A stretch of DNA of 64,000 nt from Bradyrhizobium sp. SZCCT0153. GTDB lineage: Bacteria; Pseudomonadota; Alphaproteobacteria; Rhizobiales; Xanthobacteraceae. The stretch is taken from NCBI RefSeq assembly GCF_018129995.1, contig NZ_JAFCKS010000002.1:868001-932000 (forward strand), read 5' to 3'. How positions within the stretch are numbered: position 1 is the first letter of the stretch; every line of letters starts with the position of its first letter. A model generated the notes under the pieces. The model was not told where the DNA came from. It worked only from the letters and a program-made list of their open reading frames with translations, and did not search any database. Positions 16,246 to 24,610 of this stretch are shown here, in pieces. A program made the translations under genes and the position numbers.

Positions 16246-16752
16246 TCACGATTTTTGCAGCGCGTCCCTGAGGGCCCCCTTGAGGTGGTCGAGCTCGCCG
16301 GTCAATCCGTCGAGCCTGCCGGCCGGGAAATCCGCCAGCAGCTCGGCAAGCCACGTGCCATGGCTCTTTGCCATGCGCCGGAAGGCTTTCCGTCCCTCCA
16401 CGGTCATGCAGACGATCTGCACGCGCCGGTCCAGGCTCGAAGGGGTGCGGGTGATGTAGCCGTCCTCGACCAGGCGCTCCACAATCGGCGTGAGGTTCCC
16501 GGCGGAGACCATCAGGCGCTTCGGCAGTTCGCCCAGCACCAATCCGCTCGGCTCGCGGTCGAGCTGGGCCAGAACGTCGAAGCGGGGCATCGTGAAATCG
16601 AATTCTTCGCGAAACCGGCGCCGCAGCTCGCCCTCGATCATCGTCGTGCAGGCCAGCAGCCGGAGCCAAAGCCGCGTTTGAGCCCTATACTCGGCCTCCT
16701 GATCGGCCCCGTTCCTGGTCGAAACAGGCGGGGTCTCCTTCGCGAGTGCCAA
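16246..16752 (-). CDS. MarR-family transcriptional regulator
   Basis: A 168-residue winged-helix regulator. The recognition region is visible as VLGELPKRLMVSAGNLTPIV (about 70-90), followed by the wing DGYITRTPSSLDRRVQIVCM with the conserved D-x-R. MarR proteins with this layout usually repress aromatic catabolic genes and are released by a phenolic, indolic or CoA-thioester ligand. It diverges from the monooxygenase gene, and a perfect inverted repeat overlaps that gene's promoter. Two related sites lie at the Liv and racemase promoters, so it probably controls all three units. No comparable site is seen at its own promoter. Confidence 0.92.
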   Translation of the reverse strand: MALAKETPPVSTRNGADQEAEYRAQTRLWLRLLACTTMIEGELRRRFREEFDFTMPRFDVLAQLDREPSGLVLGELPKRLMVSAGNLTPIVERLVEDGYITRTPSSLDRRVQIVCMTVEGRKAFRRMAKSHGTWLAELLADFPAGRLDGLTGELDHLKGALRDALQKS

Positions 16753-16951
16753 ATCAAATCTCCTGGGGCCTCTGGGCCGATCGAAAGCTGACGGCTTTCG
16801 TCAACGTCTTGCAAGATAGTTCGTACCAAAAGTAAATTCAAGGCTGGTCCGGAGCGATGCCGATTCGGCCTTGTTGCGCACCGGAATTGCAGTTTGCCAA
16901 CAGATGGATGCCTCGGCGGACCGGCATCTCCGGGGCCTGCTGAGAAGCGCC

Positions 16952-16992
16952 TTGACAATCCTTGCTCCGGCGAAATATTTTATGCTTAAAAT
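16952..16992 (+). promoter_or_regulatory. promoter with overlapping MarR operator for the monooxygenase operon
   Basis: TTGACA (16952-16957) with AATATT or ATATTT 16-17 bases downstream makes a plausible sigma-70 promoter. The perfect inverted repeat ATTTTA-TGCT-TAAAAT (16977-16992) overlaps the downstream edge of the -10, as expected for a repressor operator. Two sites differing at 3 of 16 positions lie at 8498 and 8688. Confidence 0.6.
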
Positions 16993-17042
16993 AATTTGAC
17001 GGCCAGCTCGGCTAACGGCGCGGTGCGCGGAAGCGAGGGATC

Positions 17043-19364
17043 ATGCGCATAGTCTGTATCGGCGGCGGCCCGGCCGGACTCTATCTGGGCCTCCTGATGA
17101 AGCGCCGGCACCCGGAGCATGTCGTCTCCGTCGTCGAGCGCAACAAGCCCTACGATACGTTCGGCTGGGGCGTGGTGTTCTCGGACGCCATGATGCAGGC
17201 CATGCGGATTGCCGATCCCGAGAGCGCCACGGAGATCGAGGACGCCTTCAACCATTGGGACGACATCGAGCTCGTCTTCAAGGGAACACGGCAGCGCACG
17301 ACCGGTCATGGCTTCATCGGCATCGGGCGCAAGCATCTGCTCAACATCCTGCAACGACGCTGCGAGGCGCTCGGCGTCGAGCTCGTCTTCGAGCGTGACG
17401 TCGAATCCGATCTCGAATTTCCCGACGCCGACCTGATCGTCGCCTGCGACGGCGTCAATTCCAGGATCCGCGCCCGCTATGCCGAGCAATTCCAGCCCGA
17501 CATGGTGATCCGGCCGAACCGCTACATCTGGCTCGGCACCAGGAAGGCCTTCGACGCCTTCACGTTCGACTTCCAGAAGACCGAGCACGGCTGGTTCCAG
17601 GCGCACATCTACAAGTTCGACGCCGAGACTTCGACCTTCATCGTCGAGACCACGGAGGAAGCCTATGACGCCCACGGCCTCGGCGAGCTCGACCAGCAAG
17701 GGTCGATCGACTTCTGCGAGAAGATCTTTGCCGAAACGCTGGATGGAGCAAAGCTCCTGACCAATGCGCGCCATCTGCGCGGCTCGGCCTGGCTCAATTT
17801 CAGCCGCCTGATCTGCGGAAAATGGAGCGTGTTCAACGGCCGATCCCATGTCGTGCTGATGGGCGACGCCGCGCACACCGCGCATTTCGCGATCGGCTCG
17901 GGCACCAAGCTCGCGCTCGACGACGCGATCGAGCTCGCCAACCAGTTCGACCGCCATGGCCATGGGCGCGACAGCATTGCGACCGTGCTGGAGGCCTACG
18001 AGGAGGTCCGCCGCGTCGACGTGGCGCGCATCCAGAACGCTGCGCGCAACGCCATGGAATGGTTCGAGGTGGTGGGCCACCGCTATGCCGACACGCTCGA
18101 GCCGCCGCAGTTCTTCTATTCGATGCTGACGCGCTCGCAGCGCATCAGCCACGAAAACCTTCGGCTGCGCGATCGCACCTGGCTGGAGGGCTTTGAGCGC
18201 TGGTTCGCCGCGCGCGCGGGAATCGCCGTCAAGGACGGCGAGCGGGTGCCGCCGCCGATGTTGACGCCGCACCGGGTGCGGGGGCTGACGCTTGCGAACC
18301 GGATCATGGTCTCGCCGATGGCGATGTATTCGGCGCAGGACGGCCTCATCGACGACTTCCACATCGCCCATCTCGGCGCGCGCGCCATGGGCGGCGCCGG
18401 GCTGATCTTTGCCGAGATGACCTGCGTGTCGCCGGATGCGCGGATCACGCCGGGTTGCCTCGGCCTCTGGAACGACGCGCAGCAGGCGCAGTGGCGCCGC
18501 CTCGTCGATCTGATTCACGGTCTGGGGCACGCCAAGGTCGGTATCCAGCTCGGTCATGCCGGCCGAAAGGGATCGACCAGACTGGCCTGGGAAGGCATCG
18601 ACCAGCCGCTCGAATCCGGCAATTGGCCGCTGATCTCCGCGTCCGAGCTGCCATATCTGCCCAACAGCCAGTCGCCGCGGGCGATGGATCGCAACGACAT
18701 GGACCGCGTGCGCGACGATTTCGTCGCGGCGACCCGTCGCGCCGCCGCTGCAGGTGTCGAGTGGCTCGAGCTGCATTGCGCGCACGGCTATCTGCTGTCG
18801 AGCTTCCTTTCGCCGCTGACCAACCGGCGCACCGACGACCATGGCGGCAGCCACGAGAACCGTGCGCGCTTTCCTCTGGAGGTGTTCAAGGCCGTGCGCG
18901 CCGAATGGCCGTCGGACCGGCCGATGTCGGTGCGCCTGTCCTGCCATGACTGGACCGAGGGCGGCAACACGCCGGCCGATGCCGCGATCTTCGCCGCGAT
19001 GTTCAAGGAAGCGGGCGCAGACGTGATCGACTGCTCTTCGGGCCAGGTCTGGAAGGAGGAGCGACCGATCTATGGACGCCTGTTCCAGACGCCGTTCGCC
19101 GATCTGATCCGCAACGAAGTCGGTATCGAAACCATCGCGGTCGGCGCGATCTCCGAAGCCGACCACGCCAATTCGATCCTCGCCGCGGGGCGTGCCGATC
19201 TCTGTGCGATTGCGCGGCCGCATCTCGCCGATCCGGCCTGGACGCTGCACGAGGCGGCGCGCATCGGCATCACCGCGGTCAATTGGCCGAAGCAATATCA
19301 GTCCGCCAAGGGACAGTACGAAGCCAATCTGGCGCGCGCGGCCGCGGCCGCCGCCGCCCAATGA
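17043..19364 (+). CDS. anthraniloyl/salicylyl-CoA monooxygenase-reductase
   Basis: A 773-residue two-domain flavoprotein. Residues 1 to about 390 form a PHBH-type FAD monooxygenase ([10 protein letters not shown] at 5-14; [20 protein letters not shown]). Residues about 405-770 form an Old-Yellow-Enzyme-like NADH:flavin reductase ([38 protein letters not shown]). This architecture is that of 2-aminobenzoyl-CoA monooxygenase/reductase, which hydroxylates anthraniloyl-CoA at C5 and reduces the ring, and of proteins annotated as salicylyl-CoA 5-hydroxylase. The length fits. It is the first gene of a three-gene unit with an acyl-CoA dehydrogenase and a RidA protein. The choice between amino- and hydroxybenzoyl-CoA is not settled by sequence. 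Confidence 0.9.
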   Translation: MRIVCIGGGPAGLYLGLLMKRRHPEHVVSVVERNKPYDTFGWGVVFSDAMMQAMRIADPESATEIEDAFNHWDDIELVFKGTRQRTTGHGFIGIGRKHLLNILQRRCEALGVELVFERDVESDLEFPDADLIVACDGVNSRIRARYAEQFQPDMVIRPNRYIWLGTRKAFDAFTFDFQKTEHGWFQAHIYKFDAETSTFIVETTEEAYDAHGLGELDQQGSIDFCEKIFAETLDGAKLLTNARHLRGSAWLNFSRLICGKWSVFNGRSHVVLMGDAAHTAHFAIGSGTKLALDDAIELANQFDRHGHGRDSIATVLEAYEEVRRVDVARIQNAARNAMEWFEVVGHRYADTLEPPQFFYSMLTRSQRISHENLRLRDRTWLEGFERWFAARAGIAVKDGERVPPPMLTPHRVRGLTLANRIMVSPMAMYSAQDGLIDDFHIAHLGARAMGGAGLIFAEMTCVSPDARITPGCLGLWNDAQQAQWRRLVDLIHGLGHAKVGIQLGHAGRKGSTRLAWEGIDQPLESGNWPLISASELPYLPNSQSPRAMDRNDMDRVRDDFVAATRRAAAAGVEWLELHCAHGYLLSSFLSPLTNRRTDDHGGSHENRARFPLEVFKAVRAEWPSDRPMSVRLSCHDWTEGGNTPADAAIFAAMFKEAGADVIDCSSGQVWKEERPIYGRLFQTPFADLIRNEVGIETIAVGAISEADHANSILAAGRADLCAIARPHLADPAWTLHEAARIGITAVNWPKQYQSAKGQYEANLARAAAAAAAQ

Positions 19365-19380
19365 ACGGAGGAGGCACCCT

Positions 19381-20559
19381 ATGAGCTCCGTCGCCAAAGT
19401 GATCCGGCGCGAGTGGCTGGACTGGCCGTTCTTCGAGGCGCGTCACCGCACCATCGGCGAGGCGCTCGACCGCTTCGTGCAGTCGGGGGTGATCGATACG
19501 ATCGACCATGATGACGTCGACGGCGCCTGCCGCAAGCTCGTGCGCGCGATGGGCGCGGCGGGACTGCTCGATTGCGCCGTTGCGGCGCCCGATGGGGATG
19601 CGGCCACGATCGATTCCCGCTCGATCTGCCTGTCGCGCGAGACGCTCGCCTATGCCGACGGCCTCGCCGATTTCGCCTTCGCCATGCAGGGGCTCGGCTC
19701 CGGCGCCATCGCGCTCGGCGGCTCCGCGGAGCTGCGCAAGTCCGTGCTGCCGAAGGTTCGCTCCGGCGAATGGCTCGCAGCGTTCGCGCTGTCGGAGAAG
19801 GAGGCGGGGTCCGACGTCGCGGCGATGTCCTGCACCGCGCGGGCCGACGGCAACGACTACGTCATCGATGGCGAGAAGACCTGGATCTCCAACGGCGGGA
19901 TCGCCGACGTCTACACGCTGTTTGCGCGGACCGGGGAGGCGCCCGGCGCGCGCGGCATCTCGGCCTTCGTCGTATTCCCGGATGATCCCGGATTCGGCAT
20001 CGCCGAACGCATCGACGTCATCGCGCCGCATCCGCTGGCGACATTGCGCTTCACGAACTGCCGCATTCCCGCAAGCCGGCGTCTCGGTGCGCCGGGCGGT
20101 GGCTTCAAGCTCGCGATGCAGACGCTCGACATCTTCCGCGCATCGGTCGCCGCCGCCGCGCTCGGCTTTGCGCGGCGAGCGCTCGACGAGGCGCTGGCAC
20201 ATGCGCGCAGCCGGCACATGTTCGGTGCGACGCTCGGCGATCTCCAGCTGACCCAGGCTGCGCTCGGCGACATGGCGACCGATACCGACGCCGCCGCGCT
20301 CCTGACCTGGCGCGCGGCCTGGCGCCGCGACGTCCAGAAGTTGCCCACCACGCGCGAAGCGGCGATGGCAAAGCTGACGGCCACCGAGACCGCGCAGCGC
20401 GTCATCGATCGCGCCGTGCAGATGTTCGGCGGCCGCGGCGTGCGCAAGGGCGAGGTGGTCGAAAGCCTCTACCGCGAGATCCGCGCCCTGCGGATCTACG
20501 AGGGTGCGACCGAGGTCCAGAAATTGATCGTTGCGCGCGACATCCTCAAGCCGCGCTGA
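19381..20559 (+). CDS. acyl-CoA dehydrogenase
   Basis: A 392-residue FAD-dependent acyl-CoA dehydrogenase. The FAD/substrate segments are visible: [35 protein letters not shown] and, at the C-terminus, [20 protein letters not shown] with [21 protein letters not shown] is 7-14 bases before the ATG at 19381 and 16 bases after the previous stop. In the 2-aminobenzoyl-CoA pathway a dehydrogenase acts on the reduced alicyclic CoA ester made by the monooxygenase-reductase; this gene is in the right place for that step. Confidence 0.9.
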   Translation: MSSVAKVIRREWLDWPFFEARHRTIGEALDRFVQSGVIDTIDHDDVDGACRKLVRAMGAAGLLDCAVAAPDGDAATIDSRSICLSRETLAYADGLADFAFAMQGLGSGAIALGGSAELRKSVLPKVRSGEWLAAFALSEKEAGSDVAAMSCTARADGNDYVIDGEKTWISNGGIADVYTLFARTGEAPGARGISAFVVFPDDPGFGIAERIDVIAPHPLATLRFTNCRIPASRRLGAPGGGFKLAMQTLDIFRASVAAAALGFARRALDEALAHARSRHMFGATLGDLQLTQAALGDMATDTDAAALLTWRAAWRRDVQKLPTTREAAMAKLTATETAQRVIDRAVQMFGGRGVRKGEVVESLYREIRALRIYEGATEVQKLIVARDILKPR

Positions 20560-20576
20560 GATTCGGAAAGTTGCTC

Positions 20577-21017
20577 ATGACCATGACGAAACAACCATCT
20601 GCCGCGGACGCTGTCACAACCGGCGGGCCGCGAGTGCTCCAGCCCAGCGGCTGGCCACAGCCGAAGGGATACGCGAACGGCATGATGGCCGACGGACGCC
20701 TCGTCGTCACCGGTGGGGTCGTCGGCTGGGATGTTGCAGGTCGATTTGCCGACGGGTTCATTGCACAGGTCCGGCAGACCCTCGAGAACATTGTGGCGAT
20801 CCTGGCTGAGGGCGGCGCGGGACCGGAACATCTCGTGCGTCTGACCTGGTACGTGGTCGACATGGACGAGTACGTTTCCAACCTCAGGGCGCTCGGCAAG
20901 GCCTACCGCGAGGTCATCGGCGTTCACTATCCCAGCATGGCACTCGTCCAGGTCGTGCGTCTTGTCGAGGCGTCGGCGCGAGTCGAGATCGAAGCGACTG
21001 CCGTCGTCCCGCGTTGA
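20577..21017 (+). CDS. RidA-family enamine/imine deaminase-like protein
   Basis: A 146-residue RidA (YjgF/YER057c/UK114) protein. Typical elements are LQPSGWPQPKGYANGM, LVVTGGVVGWD, the helix QVRQTLENIVAILAEGGA, then LVRLTWYVVDMDEY and, near the end, VRLVEASARVEIEATAVV. The Arg of canonical RidA that holds the imine carboxylate is not obvious: the expected position reads LVEASARVEIEA, so the exact subgroup is uncertain. Start ATG 20577 follows GGAAAG. It closes the monooxygenase operon. RidA proteins hydrolyse enamines and imines, and the product of the amino-CoA monooxygenase-reductase is a cyclic enamine. Confidence 0.87.
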   Translation: MTMTKQPSAADAVTTGGPRVLQPSGWPQPKGYANGMMADGRLVVTGGVVGWDVAGRFADGFIAQVRQTLENIVAILAEGGAGPEHLVRLTWYVVDMDEYVSNLRALGKAYREVIGVHYPSMALVQVVRLVEASARVEIEATAVVPR

Positions 21018-21197
21018 CGCGCGGCGGGAACGGAGCGCGGGATCAATCGATCAACTGCTCTGCCCGCGCCATGCGGCATCGTTCGACTTGCGTGACGGAC
21101 AGATCTCTGCGGGCTGGCCAAGTCCGCCCTTGCAGCTCCATCAGGTGCAGGTCAGGGAGAGCAGGTCTGGATCGAAGCGCAGGAGCAACGACAACGG

Positions 21198-21331
21198 CGA
21201 TGATGACATCATGCGCCTGTGTTGCCCGACGTGTCAAAGGCGCCGCGTGCAGTCGCCTTCAGAAAGCCGATGAGCCTTCGAAAAATCGCCTTTGGAACAA
21301 GGGCACTCTACTGTGCATGGGGTTGTTTTCG
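21198..21331 (+). repeat. interspersed intergenic repeat, copy B
   Basis: Blocks 21198-21237 and 21308-21331 match the two blocks of copy A (3361-3483) in the same order and orientation; the second is identical over 24 bases. As in copy A, the element sits next to the 3' end of a leftward gene. The remaining intergenic sequence (21018-21197) shows no gene. Confidence 0.7.
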
Positions 21332-21337
21332 CAGTTT

Positions 21338-21453
21338 TCAGTCCGATGCCCGGCGTGCAGCCTCGACCAGAATGCCGTCCGGCCGGCGCAGCGCCTCGAG
21401 GATGGTGAAATGGTCAGTGCCTGCGACCGGAACGAGTCTGGGCCAATCGATCA
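21338..21453 (-). pseudogene. C-terminal remnant of an alpha/beta-hydrolase
   Basis: In a frame different from the azoreductase, about 38 codons ending at 21338 read WPRLVPVAGTDHFTILEALR then PDGILVEAARRA. The G-x-DHFTILEAL segment is the typical catalytic-His region at the end of alpha/beta-hydrolase fold-3/arylformamidase proteins. No catalytic Ser or Asp part exists upstream, where the azoreductase occupies the DNA. I read it as the surviving tail of a deleted hydrolase gene, bordered on its other side by repeat copy B. Confidence 0.5.
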
Positions 21454-22080
21454 AAACCGCGCCGCGATCTCCCCGAGTCGCCGATACGCCGTCTCGCGCG
21501 CAGCGCGGATGGGCTCGGTCGGCCCCGTCGTCGGCCCGATCGGCACGAAGCGCACGTCGCTGACGCCGATGAAGCGGAGCGCCTCGCGCAAATAGGGCGT
21601 CGCCATGTCGATGCGGCCGCGATTCATGCCGGTGGCAAAATCGCTTCCGGAGGCGAGGATGACGATGGTTGGGCGGTCCTTGAGCAGGGGAAGATAGCCC
21701 CGCGCCGGATCGAACCGGAATGTCAGGCCGGGCTGGATGACGATGTCGAACCATTGCTTCAGCCTGTAGGGGATGCCGAAATTCCACATCGGCGTCGAGA
21801 TCAGCACGCGATCTGCCAGCGAAAAGCGCAACGCGATCCGCTCCGCCTCGGCAAAGCTGTCGCGCTGCGCGTCGTCGAACGCCTGGGCCTTCATGCGCGC
21901 ATACTTTGCCTCGACGATGGGACCGATGAATTCCGGCAGCCGCTCGCGCCAGAGATCCATTGCGTCGATGTCCCAGTCGGGCCGCGCTCGGCGAAACCCG
22001 TCGAGGAAGACGCGCGCGCCCGCGCTCGACTCGGAGTCGGCGCGGGGTGAGCAGGACAGATGCAGGAGCTTCGCCACCAC
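21451..22080 (-). CDS. FMN-dependent NAD(P)H oxidoreductase (AzoR/AcpD-like)
   Basis: A 209-residue flavodoxin-fold quinone/azo reductase. The FMN phosphate loop HLSCSPRADSESSAGARVFL is at residues 7-26, the flavin-contacting STPMWNFGIPYRLKQWFD motif in the middle, and ASGSDF later. Such proteins reduce quinones and azo compounds with NAD(P)H. The GTG start at 22080 directly follows the TGA of the SMP-30/isochorismatase gene, with GGGATGA as weak ribosome binding site. It is the last gene of the 19-gene operon and could detoxify quinones made upstream. Confidence 0.87.
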   Translation of the reverse strand: MVAKLLHLSCSPRADSESSAGARVFLDGFRRARPDWDIDAMDLWRERLPEFIGPIVEAKYARMKAQAFDDAQRDSFAEAERIALRFSLADRVLISTPMWNFGIPYRLKQWFDIVIQPGLTFRFDPARGYLPLLKDRPTIVILASGSDFATGMNRGRIDMATPYLREALRFIGVSDVRFVPIGPTTGPTEPIRAARETAYRRLGEIAARF

Positions 22081-23655
22081 TCATCCCAGCGCTTTGATCA
22101 CGGCGTCCGCGCGCGTGACGACGGCGACGTTCTGCATGGCAAAGTTGATCGAGGCGTTGTGCCAGTCGGCATTCATGGTCGAGCAGCAGTCTTCCGGCAC
22201 GATCATGAAATAGCCCTTGTCGGCACCGGTGCGCGCGGTGTGCTCGACCGACATGTTGGTCCAGGCGCCCGTGTTGATGATCATGTCGCGGCCGGTCGCC
22301 TTGAGTATCGTCTCGAGCCGCGTGCCTTCCCAGGCGCTCATCCGCATCTTCTCGACCACGAAATCGCCGGGCCTTGGCTCGAGACCCGACACGGGCGCCG
22401 CGCCCCAGCTTCCGCGCACCATCGCCTTGCTGTCGACCAGGCCTTCGAACAGCGGCGCGTTCAGCGTCACGCCGGGCGCGCCGGGCTCGACGATGAACCA
22501 GACGTGGATGACGGTGACGCCCCGTGCGCGCGCGGTCTCGGCAAGACGGCGGACGTTCTCGACGACGTGCTGCTGCCGCGCATGCTCCGGCGCTCCGGAG
22601 TCGGCAAACGCGCCGCCGTCCATGATGACGTCGTTCTGAAGGTCCTGGATGATCATGGCGCAGCGCTGCGGATCGAGACGCATCTCGCCATCAGCCAGGA
22701 TGGGGGCAGCAGGTGCGGAGCCGGCAGTCGCGGTGCCGCCGGGACGCCTGGCGTTCATATACGGCTCATGGCGCGGGCCGACCTTGGTCGGGATAGCGTA
22801 GACGGAGTGCGTCGAGGTCAGATACAGCGTGCGGAAATCCGGGCCGCCCCAGGCAAGGTTGGCGACGAGCTCGGGGAGGCGGACCTTGCCGAGCAATTCG
22901 CCGCGCGGCGAATAAACCCAGACGCCGCCGGGCGCGGTGACCCAGACATTGCCGTGCTGGTCGCACTTCATGCCGTCGGGCAGCCCGGGCTCGAGCTCGG
23001 AGCGGATGCCGCTGGCAAACACGCGCGCGTTCGACAGCGAGCCGTCGCCGCCGACTTCGAATACGCGGATCAGGGCCTGCACGGTGTCGTTGACATAGAG
23101 CAGCTTCTCGTCAGGTGCTAAGCACAATCCGTTCGGCTGGTCGAACAGGGTACGGTCCACCACGAGCTTCGGCTCGCCGCCGGGCACGACGCGATAGACG
23201 CCCTGGAAACCGAGTTGTCGCGGTCGTTCGACGCCATAGACCGGCATGCGGCCATACCAGGGGTCCGAGAAATAGATCGCACCGGAGGAGTGCACGCAGA
23301 CGTCGTTCGGGCTGTTCAGCTCCTGACCCTGGAAATGCGAGGCGAGCACCTCGCGCCGGCCGTCCGGCCGCTCGCGGACCAGCGACGAGGTCGCGTGCTC
23401 GCAGACGATCAGGTTCAGCTCGGCGTCGTAGGTCATGCCGTTGCATTTGTTCGACGGGCGCTTGACCTCGGCGACGCCGCGCCGCGCGTCCCAGCGGCGC
23501 CGCACGTCGCCAGGCATGTCCGAGAACAGCAGATAGTGATCGACCGGATGCCAGACGGGTCCTTCCGTGAAGTCGAAGCCGGTGCCGACCTGCGCGACCG
23601 GCGCGTAGGGGTCGATCAGGGTCTCGAATTCGGAGCGCAGGGTGACGTGCGTCAT
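22081..23655 (-). CDS. SMP-30/lactonase fused to an isochorismatase-like domain lacking the catalytic Cys
   Basis: A 524-residue fusion. Residues 1-295 form a six-bladed SMP-30/gluconolactonase propeller: FTEGPVWHP with metal ligand E31, LNSPNDVC with N117, and GLPDGMKCDQHGNVWV with D227. After a linker rich in Gly, Ala and Pro (about 300-320), residues 325-524 form an isochorismatase-like cysteine hydrolase with D338 in IIQDLQND and K436 in VVEKMRMSAW. The nucleophile site, normally T-N-x-C-V-E-x-T-AR, reads TNMSVEHTAR, so Ser469 replaces Cys. AAGGA seven to eleven bases upstream supports the ATG at 23655. It could open a lactone and then handle an amide or ester, or the second domain may only bind. 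Confidence 0.85.
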   Translation of the reverse strand: MTHVTLRSEFETLIDPYAPVAQVGTGFDFTEGPVWHPVDHYLLFSDMPGDVRRRWDARRGVAEVKRPSNKCNGMTYDAELNLIVCEHATSSLVRERPDGRREVLASHFQGQELNSPNDVCVHSSGAIYFSDPWYGRMPVYGVERPRQLGFQGVYRVVPGGEPKLVVDRTLFDQPNGLCLAPDEKLLYVNDTVQALIRVFEVGGDGSLSNARVFASGIRSELEPGLPDGMKCDQHGNVWVTAPGGVWVYSPRGELLGKVRLPELVANLAWGGPDFRTLYLTSTHSVYAIPTKVGPRHEPYMNARRPGGTATAGSAPAAPILADGEMRLDPQRCAMIIQDLQNDVIMDGGAFADSGAPEHARQQHVVENVRRLAETARARGVTVIHVWFIVEPGAPGVTLNAPLFEGLVDSKAMVRGSWGAAPVSGLEPRPGDFVVEKMRMSAWEGTRLETILKATGRDMIINTGAWTNMSVEHTARTGADKGYFMIVPEDCCSTMNADWHNASINFAMQNVAVVTRADAVIKALG

Positions 23656-23670
23656 CGGTCGATCCTTGGA

Positions 23671-23716
23671 AGCATGATCCGGAAAAATGTGGCGCGATTT
23701 TCCGACAAGATCATGC
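23671..23716. repeat. intergenic palindrome, GCATGATCCGGAAAA family, copy 2
   Basis: AGCATGATCCGGAAAA with the facing arm TTTTCCGACAAGATCATGC repeats the palindrome at 16130-16178. It sits inside the operon, between the MBL-fold gene and the SMP-30 fusion gene, where its RNA hairpin could affect expression of the last two genes. Confidence 0.75.
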
Positions 23717-23730
23717 GCAGACAAAAAGCC

Positions 23731-24579
23731 TCAGGCCGGGAACCAATTGCGTGCTGGCAGCGACTGCACGACCGGGCCGGGGACCTGGTCATGCAACCGT
23801 CCCACGACAGTGCCGCCTTCGATTTTGGCCGGACGGTCGTGTACCGGAAGCAGGTATCGCGAATTGCTGAGCAGCTTTTTGATCGAGGCCTTTTCGGCGC
23901 GCTTGCTGGTGCCGTGGTTGCCGGTGGTACGCGGCTCCCAGTCGTGGATTTCGTTGAAGGGCGTGACGATCTGGTCGTTGAAATCGTAGATCACATCGCC
24001 GCAGATGGTCGCGATTCCGTCGGCGGTCTCGACGATGACGTTCATCGATCCCTCGGTGTGGGCGTTGGCGGCGTCGCAATAAACGCCGGGCATCAGTTCG
24101 ATCGGGCCTGTGATCTCGAGATCGAGGAAGCGTAGCGCGCTCTTGGTGTGGAGGCGGTCGATCAGGTGCTTGATGTCGGGCGCCGGATATTGCGGGTGCA
24201 TCAGGCCGGAGACGGAATATTCCAGCTCCTTGCGGTTGAGGACGACGGTCGTGTTCATTGGGAACAGGTCGTCCTTGCCGGCATGGTCGATGTGCAGATG
24301 GGTGTGGCAGACGAAGCGCACGTCTCCCATGCGCACGCCGTGGCGTGCCAGCTGGTTCTCGATCATGTGCTCGTGGTACTGCAGACCGCGCATGCCGAGC
24401 GTCTCCATGATCTGGTTGGAGCGGTAGCCGGTGTCGACCACGACCGGGTATTTGCCACCGAGAATCAGGAAGCCAAGCGTGAGGACGCGGCGGGTGCGGC
24501 CGCAGTCACGGCCGAGCACCAGAAAGCTCGATTCCAGCTCGATGTCGCCATAGTCCAGGATCTTGATCTCCAGCGCCAT
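23731..24579 (-). CDS. metallo-beta-lactamase-fold lactonase (AHL-lactonase-like)
   Basis: A 282-residue MBL-fold hydrolase. The dinuclear zinc motif H-x-H-x-DH is visible in CHTHLHIDHAG (H94, H96, D98, H99). Further ligands are in DAANAHTEGSMN and ICGDVIYDF, and LLPVHDRP near the end. Overall layout follows N-acyl-homoserine lactonases such as AiiA/AttM, though many such relatives open other lactones. In this operon, next to another lactonase and an amidohydrolase, a catabolic lactone is as likely as quorum quenching. Palindrome copy 2 follows it. Confidence 0.85.
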   Translation of the reverse strand: MALEIKILDYGDIELESSFLVLGRDCGRTRRVLTLGFLILGGKYPVVVDTGYRSNQIMETLGMRGLQYHEHMIENQLARHGVRMGDVRFVCHTHLHIDHAGKDDLFPMNTTVVLNRKELEYSVSGLMHPQYPAPDIKHLIDRLHTKSALRFLDLEITGPIELMPGVYCDAANAHTEGSMNVIVETADGIATICGDVIYDFNDQIVTPFNEIHDWEPRTTGNHGTSKRAEKASIKKLLSNSRYLLPVHDRPAKIEGGTVVGRLHDQVPGPVVQSLPARNWFPA

Positions 24580-24610
24580 TCGTTGCCCTCCCTATCCTGT
24601 TTATTGTCCG

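Noticed and set aside
21040..21060. A possible FNR/FixK box around GATCAATCGATCAAC
   Set aside because: It does not fit TTGAT-N4-ATCAA and is not placed before a suitable gene start.
23731..24579. Firm assignment as quorum-quenching AHL lactonase
   Set aside because: The MBL zinc motif alone does not decide the substrate, and the operon context is catabolic.
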